This document shows positions 55,441 through 64,000 of a stretch of DNA of 64,000 nucleotides, piece by piece. This stretch comes from Pseudomonadota bacterium (lineage in GTDB: Bacteria; Pseudomonadota; Gammaproteobacteria; Burkholderiales; Rhodocyclaceae): NCBI GenBank assembly GCA_018241665.1, contig JAFEDK010000003.1, positions 1-64,000 on the forward strand, read 5' to 3'. Made by a program: the position numbers and the translations under genes. Position 1 is the first letter of the stretch. Each line of letters starts with the position of its first letter. The notes beneath the pieces are model-generated. The model was not told where the DNA came from and searched no databases. It saw only the letters and a program-made list of their open reading frames with translations.

Positions 55441-56361
55441 ATGCCGCAGCAGATTGCCAACCGACTTGCCGAAGCCACATGCCGGATCATTCTCGGCAAG
55501 GAGCGCGCCGTCCGTCTCGCCCTTGCCTGCGTGCTGGCCCGCGGCCACCTGCTGATCGAAGACATTCCGGGGGTCGGCAAGACGACCCTCGCCCACGTGC
55601 TCGCCCGGGTGCTGGGCCTGCAGTTCCAGCGCATCCAGTTCACCAGCGACATGCTGCCCGCCGACATCGTCGGCGTATCGGTATTCGACCAGCGGGAAGG
55701 CGCCTTCCGCTTCCACCCAGGGCCGGTGTTCTCCCAGTTGGTCCTGGCCGACGAGATCAACCGGGCCACGCCCAAGGCCCAGAGTGCACTGCTCGAAGCC
55801 ATGGAGGAGCGCCAGATCAGCGCGGAAGGCCGCACCTGGCCGCTGCCCGAGCCCTTCTTCGTTATCGCCACCCAGAACCCGGCCGAGCAGATCGGCACCT
55901 TCGCCCTGCCGGAAAGCCAGCTGGACCGTTTCCTGATGCGCATCTCGATGGGCTATCCGGACCCCGCCGCGGAACGCGCCCTGCTCGCCGGCGAAGACCG
56001 GCGCGAGATGCTGGCGCGGGTGCAACCCGAGCTGCAGCCCGGCGAGCTCGACAGCCTGTTCGCCGCGGTACGCCAGGTCCACGCCGGCCCGCGCCTGCTC
56101 GATTACCTGCAAGCCCTGCTCGCCCACAGCCGCCAGGGCGCCGGCTTCGCGCTGGGGCTGTCGCCGCGGGGTGGACTGGCCCTGCTGGCGGCGGCTCGGG
56201 CCTGGGCCTTGCTGGCCGGCCGCGACCACGTACAGCCCGAGGATGTGCAGGCCGTCCTGCCAGCCGTCGCCGGCCACCGCCTGCGGGCCGCCGACGACGC
56301 CCCATTGACTGCGGATCAACTGGCACGGCGCCTGATTGAAGCCGTAGCCCTGCCGGGATGA
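55441..56361 (+). CDS. MoxR-family AAA+ ATPase
   Basis: A 306-residue chaperone-like ATPase. Walker A is IPGVGKTT (42-49), Walker B LVLADEINRATPKAQSAL, sensor 1 FFVIATQNPAE, and the Arg finger near RFLMRISMGYPD. MoxR proteins help mature cofactor- or metal-dependent complexes together with DUF58 and VWA proteins. The following two genes complete that classic trio with a transglutaminase protein. The frame is open far upstream, but the ATG at 55441 starts the domain directly. The DUF58 ATG overlaps its stop. Confidence 0.92.
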   Translation: MPQQIANRLAEATCRIILGKERAVRLALACVLARGHLLIEDIPGVGKTTLAHVLARVLGLQFQRIQFTSDMLPADIVGVSVFDQREGAFRFHPGPVFSQLVLADEINRATPKAQSALLEAMEERQISAEGRTWPLPEPFFVIATQNPAEQIGTFALPESQLDRFLMRISMGYPDPAAERALLAGEDRREMLARVQPELQPGELDSLFAAVRQVHAGPRLLDYLQALLAHSRQGAGFALGLSPRGGLALLAAARAWALLAGRDHVQPEDVQAVLPAVAGHRLRAADDAPLTADQLARRLIEAVALPG

Positions 56362-57335
56362 GTTTCACCCGCTTGCGCACCGCCTTCCAGCGCTGGCTGT
56401 TCCGCGTCAAGGGGCCCGAGGTGGCTCCGATCACGCTGGGCCAGCGACGCATCTTCGTGCTGCCGACCGCCTTCGGGCTCGCCCTTGGCGCAACCCTGGC
56501 GGTAATGCTGCTGGCGTCGATCAACTACACCCTGAGCCTGGGCTACGCACTGAGCTTCCTGATCGGCGGCGTCGCCTGGGTGAGCATTCACCACGCCTTT
56601 CGCAACCTGGTCGATCTGAGCATCGAACCCGGCCGGGTCGAGCCGGTCTTCTGCGGCGCCCCGCTCCACTTCGGAATCGTCCTGGACAACCCTGAAGGGC
56701 GCACCCGCACGGGACTCCAACTGCGACCGACACACGCAGGAAGACCAGTAGGAGAAGAGCTTTTCGATCTCCCGGCCACAGGGCGGGCCCGGCAGGACGT
56801 CGCCATTGCCACCACGGTGCGCGGCTGGCTCCAGCTCCCCCGCCTGACCCTCGAAACCCACCACCCCCTCGGCCTGATCCGTGCCTGGAGCCTGTTCCAG
56901 CCCGACATGCGCGGCCTGGTCTACCCGACGCCGGAAAGCCACGCGCCCGCCCTCCCCCACGGCACAGACGACCACCCCGGCGGCAGCACGCGCGGCCACG
57001 GCACCGACGACTTCGCCGGCCTGCGCCATCACCAGCCGGCAGACTCCCCGCGCCATGTGGCCTGGAAGGCTGTGGCCCGGGGTGGCCCCTGGCGCACCAA
57101 GACCTTCGACGGCGGCCAACGCGGCAGCATCTGGCTGGACTGGCAAGCCCTGCCCGCGGGCCTGGACACCGAAGCCCGCCTGTCGCGCTTGACCAGCTGG
57201 ATCATCGACGCGGAGCGGAGCGGCCTCGACTATGGTCTGCGCATTCCCGGCACCCAGCTTCAATGCGCCCATGGCACAGCGCACCGGCATGCCTGTCTCA
57301 GCGCCCTCGCGCTATACGGTCGCCCCCATGGCTGA
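56358..57335 (+). CDS. DUF58 membrane protein
   Basis: A 325-residue protein with two N-terminal hydrophobic segments (about 34-55 and 60-78) and a DUF58 region (vWA-like) carrying DFAGLRHHQPADSPRHVAWK, the family signature near 215-235. Partner of the MoxR ATPase. Overlaps MoxR by 4 nt and the transglutaminase gene by 8 nt. Confidence 0.9.
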   Translation: MSFTRLRTAFQRWLFRVKGPEVAPITLGQRRIFVLPTAFGLALGATLAVMLLASINYTLSLGYALSFLIGGVAWVSIHHAFRNLVDLSIEPGRVEPVFCGAPLHFGIVLDNPEGRTRTGLQLRPTHAGRPVGEELFDLPATGRARQDVAIATTVRGWLQLPRLTLETHHPLGLIRAWSLFQPDMRGLVYPTPESHAPALPHGTDDHPGGSTRGHGTDDFAGLRHHQPADSPRHVAWKAVARGGPWRTKTFDGGQRGSIWLDWQALPAGLDTEARLSRLTSWIIDAERSGLDYGLRIPGTQLQCAHGTAHRHACLSALALYGRPHG

Positions 57336-59271
57336 ACCCGGCCTGCGCCCCGATCAGGCAGGCTGGCTGATCGCCTGCGCTGTCATCAGCCTGGCCCCCC
57401 ACGGTCAGCACCTGCCCCCGGCGATCACTGCGGTCTGCATATTGCTGCTGCTGTGGCGGACGGCCATCAGCCTCGACAAGGGGCACCTGCCCCATCGCCT
57501 CCTGCTGATCGGCGTGGCAGCCTGCGTGGTCGGGCTGGTTCTGCTGGAATACCACCAGTTCTTCGGCAAGGATCCAGGCATCGCGGTCCTCGCCGGACTG
57601 CTGAGTCTCAAATTGCTGGAAACGGACAGCCGCCGCGACGGCCGGGCGGTGCTGCTGCTGTGCTTCTTCATGCAGACCGGCCTGTTCCTGTACCAGCAGA
57701 GCATGCTGGTCGCTGCCCTCGCCCTGCTCGGCACAACGGTGGCCATCGGCAGCCTGCTGGCACTGCAAGGACGGTCCGCGGCCCCGAAGGCGCGCCTCAC
57801 CGCGGCCGCAAGGCTGGTGCTGCAGGGCGTTCCGCTGATGCTCGTGCTGTTCGTCCTCTTTCCCCGTGTTCAAGGCCCCCTGTGGGGTCTGCCGGCCGAT
57901 GCCTACAACCGGGTTAGCGGGCTGTCGGACAGCATGACGCCCGGCGACATGGCACGCCTCAGCGAATCCAGCGACATTGCCTTCCGGGCCGCCTTCGCCG
58001 GCGAACTGCCGCCCCCCGCCGAGCGCTACTGGCGCGGCCCGGTCCTCAGCCGTTTCGACGGGCGCAGCTGGCGTACCGCGCGCAGCAGCACGAGCCCGCG
58101 GCCGGCTTACGCCCCCCAGGGCGTCGCCTACCCCTACACGCTCACCCTCGAACCCCACAACCAGCGCTGGCTGCTGGCGCTCGACTTCCCCGCTGAGGCC
58201 CCCGGCCTGCGCTACGGCAGCGATTTCCAGCTGATGTCGGGCGATCCGGTACGTAGCCGGCTGCGGCTGTCCCTGCTCTCCTATCCTCACACGCCGGTCG
58301 GCATCGATGCCAGCCCGCGGGAGCTCCGCGAGGCCCTGGCCCTGCCCTCCGGCAGCAATCCCCGTACCCAGGCGCTCGGCGCCCGCATCCGGCAGGAAGC
58401 CCGCGACGCCGACGATGCGCTGCAGCGGGTCATCGCCGACTTCCGTCACCGCAGCCTGAGCTACACCCTCGACCCCCAGCCCTTGGGCCGGGAGGATGCG
58501 GACAGCTTCCTGTTCGATACGAAGCAGGGTTTCTGCGAGCACTTCGCCTCTGCCTTCGTCATTGCCATGCGTGCAGCGGGGGTTCCGGCGCGGGTCGTCA
58601 CCGGCTATCAGGGCGGGGAATTCAACCCGGTGGACGGGACGCTGGTGATCCGTCAGTCGGACGCCCATGCCTGGGCTGAAGTCTGGCTGGCCGGACGCGG
58701 CTGGACGCGCGTCGACCCGACCGCCGCGAGCGCCCCGCGGCGCATCGATGGCGGACTTGCCGCCGCCCTGCCCGACAGCGACCGCCTGCCGCTGCTGGCC
58801 CGCAGCTCCCTTGCCTGGTTGCGGGAGCTGCGCAATCAGCTGGACGCCCTAGACAACCGCTGGAACCAATGGGTTCTCGGGTACAATCCGGCCCGCCAGA
58901 AAGCCCTGCTCGCCGACTTTGGCGTGGTGGATGCCGACTGGCAGACGATTACCGCGCTGATGGCCGGCGCCTGCACCCTCGTCATGGCGGCCCTGACCGC
59001 ATGGGTATTGCGACGTCGCCTGTCGGCCGACGCCCTTGATCGCAGCTGGTCTCTTTTCTGTCGCCGACTCGCTTCCGCGGGACTACCTCGCGCTGCCTGG
59101 GAAGGCCCGCAGGACTATGCCGAGCGTGTCGCCAGCCAGCGGCCCGACCTCGCCGACACCGTGAAGCGCATCGCCACCGACTATGCCCGCCTGCGTTACG
59201 GGCGCACCGGCATCGAGCGAGCCGCCCTCCAAAGCCTGAAGCACTCCATCAAGAATTTCCGTCCCCGATGA
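57328..59271 (+). CDS. TgpA-like membrane transglutaminase-family protein
   Basis: A 647-residue protein with an N-terminal block of six to seven TM segments (about 12-170), a TgpA_N domain, a periplasmic transglutaminase-like domain and a last TM near 575. The catalytic triad is visible: Cys in TKQGFCEHFASAFVIAMRAA, His in SDAHAWAEVWLAG and Asp in TRVDPTAAS. Such proteins are essential in Pseudomonas (TgpA), with a cell-envelope role. The start could be ATG 57271, adding 19 residues. It overlaps mltB by 4 nt. Confidence 0.9.
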   Translation: MAEPGLRPDQAGWLIACAVISLAPHGQHLPPAITAVCILLLLWRTAISLDKGHLPHRLLLIGVAACVVGLVLLEYHQFFGKDPGIAVLAGLLSLKLLETDSRRDGRAVLLLCFFMQTGLFLYQQSMLVAALALLGTTVAIGSLLALQGRSAAPKARLTAAARLVLQGVPLMLVLFVLFPRVQGPLWGLPADAYNRVSGLSDSMTPGDMARLSESSDIAFRAAFAGELPPPAERYWRGPVLSRFDGRSWRTARSSTSPRPAYAPQGVAYPYTLTLEPHNQRWLLALDFPAEAPGLRYGSDFQLMSGDPVRSRLRLSLLSYPHTPVGIDASPRELREALALPSGSNPRTQALGARIRQEARDADDALQRVIADFRHRSLSYTLDPQPLGREDADSFLFDTKQGFCEHFASAFVIAMRAAGVPARVVTGYQGGEFNPVDGTLVIRQSDAHAWAEVWLAGRGWTRVDPTAASAPRRIDGGLAAALPDSDRLPLLARSSLAWLRELRNQLDALDNRWNQWVLGYNPARQKALLADFGVVDADWQTITALMAGACTLVMAALTAWVLRRRLSADALDRSWSLFCRRLASAGLPRAAWEGPQDYAERVASQRPDLADTVKRIATDYARLRYGRTGIERAALQSLKHSIKNFRPR

Positions 59272-60299
59272 AAAACGCCTCCTTCCGTCGCTCTCTGACG
59301 CTGGCCCTTCTCACTTCCTGCCTCGGCGCCCCCACCATGGCCCATGCCACGGAACGCTATGCCGACCGCCCGGAAACCCAGCAGTTCATCGCCGAAATGC
59401 AGCAACGCCACGGCTTCGACAAGGACGCACTGACCTACATCTTCCGCCGCGCCCAGTATCTGCCATCGGTGATCAAGGCCATCTCCCCACCGAAGGACCC
59501 CGGCGTGCGATCCTGGCAGCGCTACCGCGGCCGCTTCATCGAACCCGTGCGCATCAAGGCCGGCGTGGCCTTCTGGGAGCGCTACCAGGACACCATCAAG
59601 GCGGCGAGCGAGAAGTACGGCGTGCCGGAGGAGATCATCGTCGGCATCATCGGCGTGGAGACCATCTACGGTCGCAACACCGGCAACTACCAGGCGGTGT
59701 CGGCCCTGTCCACCCTGGCCTTCGACTACCCGCGACGAGCCGAGCTATTCCGCGGCGAACTGGAAAACCTGCTGCTGATGGCGCGGGAACAGCACCGCGA
59801 CCCGCTCGACTACCAGGGCTCCTACGCCGGCGCACTGGGTCTGCCCCAGTTCCTGCCGAGCAGCGTGCGCAACTACGCGGTGGACTTCGACGGCGATGGC
59901 CAGATCGACCTGCTCAACAGCCCCAAGGACGCCATCGGCAGCGTCGCCCGCTACATGCAGATGCACGGCTGGGAGAGTGACGCACCGGTTGCCGTGCGCG
60001 CCAGCGTGACGCCGGGCGCCGACCTCACCGCACTGATCGCCAACGACGTTGATCCCGCCTTCGATCCGGCAACGCTCGCCAGCCGCGGCGTCAAGGCTGC
60101 CAGCGGCGAGATGCCCGCCAACAAAGCCGCCTTCATCGAACTGGTTACGCCCGGCGAAGACAGCGAATACTGGCTCGGCTACCAGAACTTCTACGTGATC
60201 ACCCGCTACAACCGCAGCAGCTTCTACGCCATGTCTGTGTTCCAGCTGGGCGAAGCCGTCAAGGCCGCCCGCCAGACGGCCCTTGCCAACCGGCGTTGA
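59268..60299 (+). CDS. mltB: Lytic murein transglycosylase B
   Basis: Cleaves peptidoglycan glycan strands to 1,6-anhydromuropeptides. The 343-residue product has a lipoprotein-like signal with LLTSC (Cys18). The catalytic Glu is in IIGVETIYGRNTGNYQAVSA; the family PQFLPSSVRNYAVDFDGDGQ segment follows, with EF-hand-like Asp residues. It is translationally coupled to the transglutaminase gene (ATGA), suggesting a joint envelope function. Confidence 0.95.
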   Translation: MKNASFRRSLTLALLTSCLGAPTMAHATERYADRPETQQFIAEMQQRHGFDKDALTYIFRRAQYLPSVIKAISPPKDPGVRSWQRYRGRFIEPVRIKAGVAFWERYQDTIKAASEKYGVPEEIIVGIIGVETIYGRNTGNYQAVSALSTLAFDYPRRAELFRGELENLLLMAREQHRDPLDYQGSYAGALGLPQFLPSSVRNYAVDFDGDGQIDLLNSPKDAIGSVARYMQMHGWESDAPVAVRASVTPGADLTALIANDVDPAFDPATLASRGVKAASGEMPANKAAFIELVTPGEDSEYWLGYQNFYVITRYNRSSFYAMSVFQLGEAVKAARQTALANRR

Positions 60300-60324
60300 G
60301 ACCGGCTGCAGCCCACTACTGATC

Positions 60325-60391
60325 GTAGGGGCGAATTCATTCGCCCAAGGACTAGATTCAACCGACTGAGGGCGAATGAATTCGCCCCTAC
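60325..60391. repeat. REPIN-like double hairpin, copy E
   Basis: Arms at 60325-60346 and 60370-60391, with GTAGGGG/CCCCTAC outer tails instead of GTGGGGG. It sits between the convergent mltB and ArsC-like stops. Confidence 0.92.
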
Positions 60392-60426
60392 GGCTTTAGG
60401 CTGCGGATTGCCACTGGGGGCTTCCG

Positions 60427-60777
60427 TTAGAACAGCTCGAGCACCTTCTCGGGCGGCCGGCCGACCACGGCGCGCTCGCCGCGCACGACGATCGGCCGCT
60501 CGATGAGAATGGGGTGCGCAGCCAGCGCATCCAGCCATTCGTCCTCACTGAGCGAGCGCCCCTTGTAGTCGGACTTGTAGATATCCTCACCGGTGCGCAC
60601 GATGCTTTCGGCCGGCACGCCCAGCTTCCTGACGATCTCGGCCAGTTCGGCCCGGCTAGGCGGCGTCTTGAGATATTCGACGATTTCCAGTGCCACGCCT
60701 TTTTCCTGCAGCAGCGCGCAGGCGGAACGGCTCTTGGAGCAACGGGCATTGTGATACACGCGAACGGTTTCGCTCAT
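60427..60777 (-). CDS. arsC: ArsC-family (glutaredoxin-type) reductase
   Basis: A 116-residue ArsC/YfgD-like protein. The catalytic Cys is in HNARCSKSRSACALLQEKGV (Cys12 region), and the substrate Arg in HPILIERPIVVRGERAVVGR. ArsC enzymes reduce arsenate; YfgD-like members near housekeeping genes may have other thiol roles. No other ars gene is near, so arsenic resistance is unproven. Start ATG at 60777; a longer frame is open but without support. Confidence 0.85.
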   Translation of the reverse strand: MSETVRVYHNARCSKSRSACALLQEKGVALEIVEYLKTPPSRAELAEIVRKLGVPAESIVRTGEDIYKSDYKGRSLSEDEWLDALAAHPILIERPIVVRGERAVVGRPPEKVLELF

Positions 60778-60852
60778 GGACTTCAATCCTGATGGAAGGT
60801 GAATTAACGGAACGCCGCGGCGGCTGGCCGGCATTCCGCCCACCGCCCCGGA

Positions 60853-61788
60853 CTAGAGAAGCACATCCTTCGAAACACCGCGCCGCTTGATGATGCGGCG
60901 CAGCTGACCGAGGGCCTCGAGCTGGATCTGGCGCACCCGCTCGCGGGTCAGCTCCAGGCTGTCCGCCAGCTCCTCCAGCGTCTGCACCTCGCACTCGTCG
61001 ATACCGTAGCGATGACGGATCACCATTCGCTGCTTTTCGCTGAGCTGGCCGATCCATTCCCGCACGAGGGTTTCGACCTCGAGATCCTGGATCTGCACGT
61101 CCGGCGTCTCGGCATCGTCATCCGCCAGGGATTCGCCGATCGACAGGGTTGGATCGATGTCCAGCGGCGCGTCCAGGGACGCCGTATGCTCGTTGAGGGC
61201 GAGGATCGCCCGCACATCCTCCACCGGCCGGCCGAGCTGGCGAGCCACGTCCTCGATGGAGAAATCCCCGTTACTGGCAGCCTCGAGCTGGCGCTGGCAA
61301 CGCAGCACCTGGTTCAGCTCTTTCACCACATGCACCGGCAGGCGGATCGTGCGGGACTGGTTCATGATCGCCCGCTCGATGTTCTGGCGGATCCACCAGG
61401 TCGCGTAGGTGGAGAAACGGAAGCCACGCTCCGGATCAAACTTTTCGAGGGCGTGGATCAAGCCCAGGTTGCCCTCCTCAACCAGGTCGAGCAGCGGTAT
61501 GCCCCGGTTGAGGTAATGCTTGGCAATGTTGACGACGAGGCGCAGGTTGCGCTCGATCATCGTCTGCCGGGCCAGAAAATCCCCCTCGCGGACCCGCCGC
61601 GACAGGGACAGCTCCTCGTCCGCCGTCAGCAGCGGATTGGCGCCGATTTCGTTGAGATAGAGCTGGGTAACGTCACCCAGGAATTCGGTGTCGGGCGACT
61701 GCGCCGGGACTTCGAGGAAGGCCTCGACCTCCGGGGGCAGGTCCGACTCCGGGCTGTCGAGCTCCTCAGGAACGGCCGGATCGTACAT
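60853..61788 (-). CDS. rpoS: RNA polymerase sigma factor RpoS
   Basis: General stress/stationary-phase sigma factor, 311 aa. Region 1.2-2 shows [20 protein letters not shown] and region 2 [20 protein letters not shown] (-10 recognition). Region 3 [16 protein letters not shown] and region 4 helix-turn-helix [20 protein letters not shown] follow. Located after nlpD as in most proteobacteria; the rpoS promoter probably lies inside nlpD. The product is distinguished from RpoD by its short N-terminus. Confidence 0.97.
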   Translation of the reverse strand: MYDPAVPEELDSPESDLPPEVEAFLEVPAQSPDTEFLGDVTQLYLNEIGANPLLTADEELSLSRRVREGDFLARQTMIERNLRLVVNIAKHYLNRGIPLLDLVEEGNLGLIHALEKFDPERGFRFSTYATWWIRQNIERAIMNQSRTIRLPVHVVKELNQVLRCQRQLEAASNGDFSIEDVARQLGRPVEDVRAILALNEHTASLDAPLDIDPTLSIGESLADDDAETPDVQIQDLEVETLVREWIGQLSEKQRMVIRHRYGIDECEVQTLEELADSLELTRERVRQIQLEALGQLRRIIKRRGVSKDVLL

Positions 61789-61945
61789 GGAACCCTCTCT
61801 GAACCGTAGGGAGACACTCAGGGAGACAACATTTCATGCAGCTCCTCCTGCCAGTGCTCACCCAAAGTTCGGCAAGGGTGATGCCCGGCGACTATAGTCA
61901 TTCATATCAGCGCACCGCTCAACCCTGCCCCGCACCCGCAGGTGT

Positions 61946-62986
61946 TCAACGAGGGGGCAGGAACTTGCCGGGATCAACCGGCTTGCCTTGCTTGCGGATC
62001 TCGAAGTGCAGCTTCGGGCGGTCGCTGTCGGTATCGCCCAGTTCGGCAATTTTCTGCCCCTTGCTCACCGCCTGCCCTTCCTTGACCATCAGGTTCTGGT
62101 TGTGGGCGTATGCGCTCAGGAAGTTATTGTCATGCTTAACGATAACGAGTTTGCCATAACCGCGCAAACCCGTACCGGCATAAACGACGCGACCGCTGGC
62201 CGCGGCAAGGACCGGATCGCCGCTTTTGCCGGCCAGGTCCACACCCTTGCTGGACGTTTCGTTGAAACCGGCAATGATCTTGCCGGATGCGGGCCAAGCC
62301 CAGTCGATCTTGCCATCCTCGCCGGAAGTCGCCGGAGCGGCCTTGGCCGGCTCGGGCTTCTTTTCTTCCTTGGGTTCGGGCTTCGGTTCCGCTTTGGCGG
62401 CCTCGGGCTTCACGGCTTCCGGCTTGCCGGCATCCAGCCGGGGCTCGACCTTGGCCACGGCGACGGGGGCTTCCGGCTTCTGGGCCAGGGCCCAGGCCTG
62501 TTCGGAATAGGGCACCTTGCCCCCCTTCGGCTCGCGGCGTACTCCGTCCGTACTTGCAGCCGCAGCGGACGCAACCGCGCCGTTGGTGGCGGCACCGACA
62601 GGACGCACCTCGACGCCGGACGAAGCCACCGGCCGTGTCACCGCGCCGGACTCGGGCGGACGCACGCGCAACTCCTGCCCGACCTCGATCAGGTTGGGGT
62701 TCTCGAGGCCGCTCCAGGCAGCGATGTCCCGGTAATTCTGGCCGTGATCAAGGGCAATGCGGATCAGGGTGTCACCGGGCTTGACGATGTAGTACCCCGG
62801 CCGTGCCACCTTGGGCTGCGCAGCCGGGGCCGGCGCCTCGCCCTTGTCCGGCGCCTGACTTGCGGGACGCGTCGTGCGCTCCGCAACAGGGGCGGGCGAC
62901 TTGGTGGCGCACCCGACCAGCAGCAGGGCCATCAGGAGACTACTTGTACAAACGCGGGACAACATCATTCGTTGAGCATCAATCAT
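61946..62986 (-). CDS. nlpD: NlpD-like LysM/LytM lipoprotein
   Basis: Envelope lipoprotein, 346 aa, that activates cell-division amidases (AmiC in E. coli). Signal with lipobox LVGC (Cys26). LysM domain at about 65-110 ([20 protein letters not shown]). Ala/Pro/Glu/Lys-rich linker at 170-225. C-terminal LytM (M23) domain at about 235-346. Zinc ligands of active LytM are missing: SSKGVDLAG lacks the first His and KLHFEIR has Lys for the first His of HxH. It is therefore a regulator, not a peptidase. Confidence 0.94.
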   Translation of the reverse strand: MIDAQRMMLSRVCTSSLLMALLLVGCATKSPAPVAERTTRPASQAPDKGEAPAPAAQPKVARPGYYIVKPGDTLIRIALDHGQNYRDIAAWSGLENPNLIEVGQELRVRPPESGAVTRPVASSGVEVRPVGAATNGAVASAAAASTDGVRREPKGGKVPYSEQAWALAQKPEAPVAVAKVEPRLDAGKPEAVKPEAAKAEPKPEPKEEKKPEPAKAAPATSGEDGKIDWAWPASGKIIAGFNETSSKGVDLAGKSGDPVLAAASGRVVYAGTGLRGYGKLVIVKHDNNFLSAYAHNQNLMVKEGQAVSKGQKIAELGDTDSDRPKLHFEIRKQGKPVDPGKFLPPR

Positions 62987-63642
62987 TCTGTGCCGGGCAG
63001 CAGGGGTACGAAGCGCACCGCGCTGAGGCGTGTTTCTCGGATGCCGCGAGCCGTGCGCTCGATCAGCACCAGCACCTGCTCTGCCGCGCCGACCGGCAGG
63101 ATCAGCCGGCCGCCATCGGCCAGCTGTTCGACGAGCGCCGGCGGCACCTTCGGCGCAGCCGCAGCGACGATGATCGTGTCGTAGGGCGCGGCCTCCTTCA
63201 AGCCCACGCTACCATCGGCATGTTTCAGGCGCAGGTTGGGGCGACGCAGGTGACGCAGGTTGTTACGTGCCCGGTCGAGCAGCGGCCGCAAGCGCTCCAC
63301 CGAATAGACTTCCGTTCCGAGGTGCGACAGCACTGCAGCCTGGTAACCACACCCGGTTCCGACCTCCAGGGTCTTGCCAAGTTCGCGGCCAGCCATCAAC
63401 AGCTCGATCATCCGTGCCACGACGAAGGGCTGGGAGATGGTCTGCTGCAGGCCGAGGGGCAGCGCCGTGTCCTCGTAGGCCCGCGATGCCAGCGCCTCCT
63501 CGACGAAGAGATGGCGCGGCACGGCCATCATCGCCGCGAGTACGCGCTCGTCGCGAACACCCTGCTCCTTGATCCGCTCGACCATGCGTGTCCGCGCCCG
63601 CAGGGTGGTCTGCAACGCGGTCCGCAGCGCTTCACTGCTCAT
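62983..63642 (-). CDS. pcm: Protein-L-isoaspartate O-methyltransferase
   Basis: Repairs isoaspartyl residues in aged proteins using SAM. 219 aa. Motifs: [20 protein letters not shown], the substrate region [23 protein letters not shown] loop [15 protein letters not shown] and [20 protein letters not shown]. It overlaps surE and nlpD by 4 nt each, part of the surE-pcm-nlpD-rpoS unit. Confidence 0.96.
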   Translation of the reverse strand: MSSEALRTALQTTLRARTRMVERIKEQGVRDERVLAAMMAVPRHLFVEEALASRAYEDTALPLGLQQTISQPFVVARMIELLMAGRELGKTLEVGTGCGYQAAVLSHLGTEVYSVERLRPLLDRARNNLRHLRRPNLRLKHADGSVGLKEAAPYDTIIVAAAAPKVPPALVEQLADGGRLILPVGAAEQVLVLIERTARGIRETRLSAVRFVPLLPGTE

Positions 63643-64000
63643 TTGCCCAGCCAGTCGCGGACGGTGGAAATCTGGCCCTGGTGGGTCAGATCGATCTGCA
63701 GCGGCGTGACGGACACGTAGCCGTTGGCCACCGCATGGAAATCAGTTCCCTCGCCGGCATCCTGGGCCGCGCCGACGGCGCCCACCCAATAGACGGTCTC
63801 GTTGCGCGGCGTCACCGACTTGACGGTGGGCTCAGCCTTGTGGCGCTTGCCGAGGCGCGTGACCTGCACGCCCTTGATCTGCGCATAGGGCAGATCGGGC
63901 ACGTTGACGTTGAGCAGCGTCGGCACGCCGATGGACTCCTGCTGGAAACGCTCGACCAGTTCGCGAGCCACCCGCGCCGCGCCGGAGAAATCCGACGCGC
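63639..64000 (-). CDS. surE: SurE 5'-nucleotidase (partial)
   Basis: C-terminal 120 residues of the SurE stationary-phase survival nucleotidase; the gene leaves the window at the right edge. Readable patterns are [28 protein letters not shown] and the family end [20 protein letters not shown] with DLTHQG. It begins the surE-pcm-nlpD-rpoS block and overlaps pcm by 4 nt. Confidence 0.95.
   Translation of the reverse strand, partial: ASDFSGAARVARELVERFQQESIGVPTLLNVNVPDLPYAQIKGVQVTRLGKRHKAEPTVKSVTPRNETVYWVGAVGAAQDAGEGTDFHAVANGYVSVTPLQIDLTHQGQISTVRDWLGK

Noticed and set aside
18961-60391. The repeated palindromes as a CRISPR array or IS ends
   Set aside because: The copies are kilobases apart with no regular spacers, no cas genes and no transposase; the double-hairpin layout fits REPINs instead.

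Overview
The window is high-GC bacterial DNA that reads as a nitrogen-fixing, respiratory betaproteobacterium. The surE-pcm-nlpD-rpoS block, the bamC-dapA pair, the NifL/NifA regulators and the cbb3 oxidase all fit the Rhodocyclales. An Azospira/Dechlorosoma-like genus is a guess from gene content; no rRNA is present to settle it. I see no insertion sequence, phage or CRISPR array.

Layout. (1) 1-4.3 kb, minus strand: the high-affinity cbb3 oxidase operon ccoNOQP, driven by a class II FNR-type promoter, followed by ccoG, which runs off the left end. (2) 4.4-9.8 kb: rnfH behind a NifA site and a sigma-54 promoter, an unrecognised gene, then nifL-nifA behind an NtrC site and a sigma-54 promoter. 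(3) 9.9-13.4 kb: a ChaN-like protein, a frameshifted Tim44-like membrane protein gene, nhaR and an HPF-family gene. (4) 13.4-19.0 kb: the NifA/sigma-54 operon nifB, a 2[4Fe-4S] ferredoxin, an ArsC-like nitrogenase-associated protein, fprA, two [2Fe-2S] ferredoxins and draG. This is a FeMo-cofactor, electron-supply and nitrogenase switch-off module; the structural nif genes lie outside. (5) 19.2-30.7 kb: an FAD oxidoreductase, then a porin, an AbrB-type membrane protein, an iron/phosphonate-type ABC importer and a divergent TctD/TctE-like two-component system. A shared direct repeat lies upstream of the porin and of the ABC operon. (6) 30.9-44.2 kb: a cobalamin riboswitch controlling an anaerobic-type corrin ring operon (cbiM, cobM, cbiX, cbiC, cbiD, cbiET, cbiL, split cbiG, cobJ, a [2Fe-2S] protein), followed by a PepSY protein and a TonB-dependent receptor. 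(7) 44.6-64 kb: a PhnD-like/GGDEF protein, a chemoreceptor with a c-type haem motif, tRNA-Ser and housekeeping genes (yccA, rlmD, roxA, bamC, dapA, a deacetylase-fold protein, moxR/DUF58/transglutaminase/mltB, arsC-like, rpoS, nlpD, pcm, surE).

Together the first third describes how the cell makes low oxygen compatible with nitrogenase: oxidase induction at low oxygen, nitrogen-status control of nifLA, NifA control of rnfH and nifB, and DraG for reversible inactivation. The most unusual signals are a 66-67 bp double-hairpin REPIN-like repeat in five copies, which supplies the end of DraG and is translated in-frame inside CbiET; a predicted TctD regulon; a haem-motif chemoreceptor; and NifA control of rnfH.
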